A stretch of DNA of 7,226 bases from Clostridiales bacterium (GTDB lineage: Bacteria; Bacillota_A; Clostridia; Christensenellales; CAG-917), in assembly GCA_031282095.1 (NCBI GenBank), contig JAITEJ010000068.1, positions 1 through 7,226 of the forward strand, read 5' to 3'. Under the pieces are notes generated by a model. The model was not told the origin of the DNA, made no database searches, and was given only the letters and a program-made list of their open reading frames with translations. Shown piece by piece: positions 5,147 through 7,226 of the stretch (position 1 is the first letter of the stretch; each line of letters starts with the position of its first letter). The translations under genes were made by a program, and so were the position numbers.

Positions 5147-6796
5147 ATGCACTTACTCAGTAAATATTTAAACAGGCTTGATTTCGCCGATTATGAGGAT
5201 TATAAAACTAATTTAAAACTTTTAATACCGGAATGTTTCAACTTCGGATTTGACGTCGTGGACGAATACGCGCGGCTGTGTCCCGAAAAGCGCGCCCTCG
5301 TGTGGTGCGACGACAAGGGCGGCGAACGTATAATCACTTTCGGGGAGCTGTCCGAGTTGTCTAACCGCATGGTGAATCTGCTGCTTTCTTACGGTATAAA
5401 AAAAGGCGACTATGTGATGTCGATGCTCAACCGCCGCTACGAATACTGGATCCTGACGGCGGCGTGTTTAAAAATGGGCGCGGTCATCGTTCCCGCGACG
5501 CATCTTCTTACCGCTAAGGATGTGGAGTACCGCTGTCTTAACGGCGACATACGGCTGCTTTTCGCAACAGCCGAAACCGACGTAATTCAGCATATTTCCG
5601 AGGCTCTCCCGAAGTGCGGTTCCGTAAAGGGCGTTTTGTACACCAAACCCGTGAACGGTTTTCCCGTGATAACGGATGAACTGAAAAAGTTCGGCTCCGT
5701 TCTGCCGCCGACGCTTCCACGCCCGGATAACGACGACATAATTCTCATGTATTTCACGTCGGGTACTACGGGAATGCCTAAAATGGTCATGCACAACAAC
5801 ACCTATCCGCTATGCTTCATCTCCAACGCCTATTTCTGGCAATGCGTAGAGGATGACGGACTGCATTTTACAATGGCGGAAACCGGTTGGGCGAAAAGCA
5901 GCTGGGGAAAGATCTTCGGACAATGGATAGCGGGAAGCGCGGTTTTCGCTTACGATTACCATGGACGCTTCACACCCACCGACGTGTTGCCTTTAATAGA
6001 AAAATACCGCATAACAACCTTCTGCGCGCCGCCCACTATATATCGCTTCTTGGTAAAAGAGGACTTGTCTAAGTTTGATTTCTCTTCCCTGTCTCACTGC
6101 ACGACGGCCGGCGAGGCATTAAACGCGGAGATATTTAAGCAGTTTAAGGACGCGACGGGGTTGAAGATCTATGAGGGCTTCGGACAAACCGAAACCGCCG
6201 TCATCTTGGGCAACTTCATATACGACGAGCCTATCTCCGGTTCACTCGGCAGACCGTCGGCTTTCTATGACGTCGCTCTCGTGGACGATTGCGACGAGAC
6301 GGTCCCCGACGGAGTCGAAGGAGAAATCGTCATACTCAACAAGCCCGGGCAATGCGGTTTGGTGTGCGGCTACAAAAACGAACCCGACCGCACACAGGAT
6401 GCGCGCGGCGGAAAATATTATCACACCGGCGACCTCGCCGTCCGCGATAAAAACGGCGTATATTGGTTTGTAGGGCGTAAGGACGATATAATAAAATCCA
6501 GCGGCTACAGGATAGGGCCTTTCGAGGTGGAAAGCGTGCTTGTCGAGCATCCGGCGGTGTTGGAGTGCGCCGTAACCGGCGCGCCGGATGCCGTACGCGG
6601 TCAGGTCGTCAAGGCGTCGATCGTTCTTGCTAAGGGCTACGTTCCTTCCGATGCCCTCAAAAAAGAACTTCAAGAACATGTCAAGAAAAACACCGCCCCG
6701 TACAAATATCCCCGTATAATCGAATTTTGCGACGCTCTGCCTAAGACGACTAGCGGCAAAATCAAGCGTGTCGATATACGTCGGGAATCTAAATAA
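5147..6796 (+). CDS. AMP-forming acyl-CoA synthetase (medium-chain / acetyl-CoA synthetase-like)
   Basis: This cytoplasmic ANL-superfamily ligase activates a carboxylic acid with ATP to an acyl-adenylate and then makes the acyl-CoA. From the chosen ATG it has 549 residues, full length. The adenylation motifs appear in order: phosphate-binding YFTSGTTGMPK (202-212), ETGWAKSSWG (245-254, typical of the medium-chain ACSM-like group), YEGFGQTE (342-349), YHTGD with Asp429, the hinge region GRKDDIIKSSGYRIGPFEVE (443-462), and C-terminal PKTTSGKIKR with the catalytic Lys538. All key residues are present, so it should be active. The exact acid (acetate, propionate, medium-chain or aromatic) cannot be read from the sequence. 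It has its own promoter and a strong terminator, so it is probably transcribed alone, divergently from the rnf operon. A role feeding acyl-CoA into ferredoxin-linked metabolism is inference from adjacency. Confidence 0.92.
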   Translation: MHLLSKYLNRLDFADYEDYKTNLKLLIPECFNFGFDVVDEYARLCPEKRALVWCDDKGGERIITFGELSELSNRMVNLLLSYGIKKGDYVMSMLNRRYEYWILTAACLKMGAVIVPATHLLTAKDVEYRCLNGDIRLLFATAETDVIQHISEALPKCGSVKGVLYTKPVNGFPVITDELKKFGSVLPPTLPRPDNDDIILMYFTSGTTGMPKMVMHNNTYPLCFISNAYFWQCVEDDGLHFTMAETGWAKSSWGKIFGQWIAGSAVFAYDYHGRFTPTDVLPLIEKYRITTFCAPPTIYRFLVKEDLSKFDFSSLSHCTTAGEALNAEIFKQFKDATGLKIYEGFGQTETAVILGNFIYDEPISGSLGRPSAFYDVALVDDCDETVPDGVEGEIVILNKPGQCGLVCGYKNEPDRTQDARGGKYYHTGDLAVRDKNGVYWFVGRKDDIIKSSGYRIGPFEVESVLVEHPAVLECAVTGAPDAVRGQVVKASIVLAKGYVPSDALKKELQEHVKKNTAPYKYPRIIEFCDALPKTTSGKIKRVDIRRESK

Positions 6797-6835
6797 TACT
6801 CGCTCTGTTTAAGAAAATCAGACGCGCCTTTCCTT
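6794..6835 (+). repeat. Imperfect tandem repeat, copy 1
   Basis: First copy of a 42-base unit that begins with the TAA stop codon of the synthetase gene. It matches the second copy (offset 43 bases) at 36 of 42 positions by hand alignment. Its 3' half forms the left arm of the terminator hairpin. Confidence 0.85.
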
Positions 6836-6881
6836 ATAATACTAGCTCTGTCTAAGGAATTCAGGCGCGCCTTTTCTTTTT
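6823..6881 (+). terminator. Intrinsic terminator of the acyl-CoA synthetase gene
   Basis: The left arm is 6823-6836 and the right arm is 6853-6859 plus 6863-6869. They form 14 Watson-Crick pairs with a 3-base bulge (6860-6862) and a 16-base loop. The base of the stem is GC-rich (CGCGCC with GGCGCG). After two C residues comes a T-rich tract, TTTTCTTTTT (6872-6881). It starts 26 bases past the stop codon, where a terminator would be expected. The large loop and bulge make it less canonical. Confidence 0.7.
6837..6878 (+). repeat. Imperfect tandem repeat, copy 2
   Basis: Second copy of the 42-base unit, with six differences from the first. It carries GAATTC and GGCGCGCC where copy 1 has variants. 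Its centre forms the right arm of the terminator stem, and its end supplies part of the T-run. Confidence 0.85.
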
Positions 6882-6986
6882 GCGTTCGGGCAAAACGACG
6901 GATGCGCGGATTAAACTGCAGTATTAAACAAATAAAAGAAATGATGAATAGGATAATTCAGCGTGGTATCGGTGCTAAAGACCGGT

Positions 6987-7065
6987 TATCGCATAGCCAT
7001 TGTTATTTCATGTTATCGCCGTAATCAACCTATTACTGCCTATACTCCGCTTTTTCGTTCGGACG
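6987..7065. repeat. 79-base direct repeat, copy 1
   Basis: It matches 7148-7226 at 75 of 79 positions by hand alignment, 161 bases apart. Inside are a short hairpin (GTAAT 7021-7025 with ATTAC 7032-7036), conserved in both copies, and a T-run TTTTTCGTT at its 3' end. All four differences are C in this copy and T in the other. The family is not recognised; it may be an intergenic repeat or part of a longer tandem array. Confidence 0.88.
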
Positions 7066-7075
7066 AAACGAAAAA
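7051..7075. repeat. Inverted repeat at the end of direct-repeat copy 1
   Basis: TTTTTCGTT (7051-7059) and AACGAAAAA (7067-7075) are perfect 9-base inverted arms with a 7-base loop. The left arm lies in the repeated block and the right arm just outside the established match. If copy 2 continues the same way beyond the window, the repeat unit is longer than 79 bases. The stem is AT-rich, so it is not a typical terminator. Confidence 0.6.
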
Positions 7076-7147
7076 CACACGGATAGGGCAATCCTCAAAC
7101 ATTACCGAAAACTCTCTGCAAAAAGCGGTCTGTTATGCGCGCAGTCA

Positions 7148-7226
7148 TATCGCATAGTCATTGTTATTTCATGTTATCGCTGTAATTAACCTATTACTGC
7201 TTATACTCCGCTTTTTCGTTCGGACG
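7148..7226. repeat. 79-base direct repeat, copy 2, reaching the window edge
   Basis: This is the second copy of the repeat at 6987-7065, still matching at the last base of the window, so its true right end is unknown. The 82 bases between the copies (7066-7147) do not obviously match anything else here. Confidence 0.88.

Larger units (their letters stand above)
6882..7226. other. Non-coding right end carrying 79-base repeats
   Basis: These 345 bases hold no gene I can support. A 64-codon frame from a GTG at 6963 runs through repeat copy 1 but resembles no known protein. Apart from the two 79-base direct repeats and the inverted repeat at 7051-7075, I see only a small hairpin (CGGT 6970-6973 with ACCG 6981-6984). 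No tRNA or rRNA was recognised. Confidence 0.55.

Noticed and set aside
6963..7157. 64-codon frame from a GTG at the right end
   Set aside because: It runs through a 79-base repeat and resembles no known protein. An AGGA at a plausible distance is not enough to call a gene.
6987..7226. CRISPR array
   Set aside because: Only two copies, with units (79 bases) and spacing (82 bases) well above CRISPR sizes, and no cas genes present.
6987..7226. Insertion sequence ends
   Set aside because: The copies are direct, not inverted, and there is no transposase frame in or between them.

Overview
This window looks like a fragment of an anaerobic bacterium, most likely a Clostridia-type member of the Bacillota. 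That assignment is inferred from the Rnf gene order C-D-G-E-A and the relatedness of the proteins; no taxonomic marker gene is present. The G+C content looks intermediate, with AT-rich promoter regions.

Layout: positions 4770 down to 199 (minus strand) hold five consecutive genes of an Rnf ion-pumping ferredoxin:NAD+ oxidoreductase: rnfC, rnfD, rnfG, rnfE and rnfA. rnfG and rnfE overlap by 4 bases. The other junctions are loose, and the 249-base rnfE-rnfA gap is unusually large. The sixth subunit gene, rnfB, is not visible. It may start at the extreme left edge or lie elsewhere. Positions 4771-5146 are a divergent control region with promoter-like sequences for both directions, a stable hairpin in the rnf leader, and an operator-like inverted repeat. 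Positions 5147-6796 (plus strand) encode an AMP-forming acyl-CoA synthetase of the medium-chain/acetyl-CoA-synthetase-like type. It is followed by a convincing intrinsic terminator built from two imperfect tandem copies of a 42-base unit. The last 345 bases have no credible gene. They contain two 79-base direct repeats, 161 bases apart, which run to the right edge.

Together the Rnf genes would form a membrane complex that passes electrons from reduced ferredoxin to NAD+ (or the reverse) and pumps Na+ or H+. The synthetase would activate a carboxylic acid to its CoA thioester using ATP. A metabolic link between the two is possible (acid activation feeding a ferredoxin-linked pathway) but rests only on adjacency.

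I see no new multi-gene system. The points most worth a second look are the missing rnfB, the hairpin-rich gaps flanking rnfA, the repeat-built terminator, and the 79-base repeats at the right edge.
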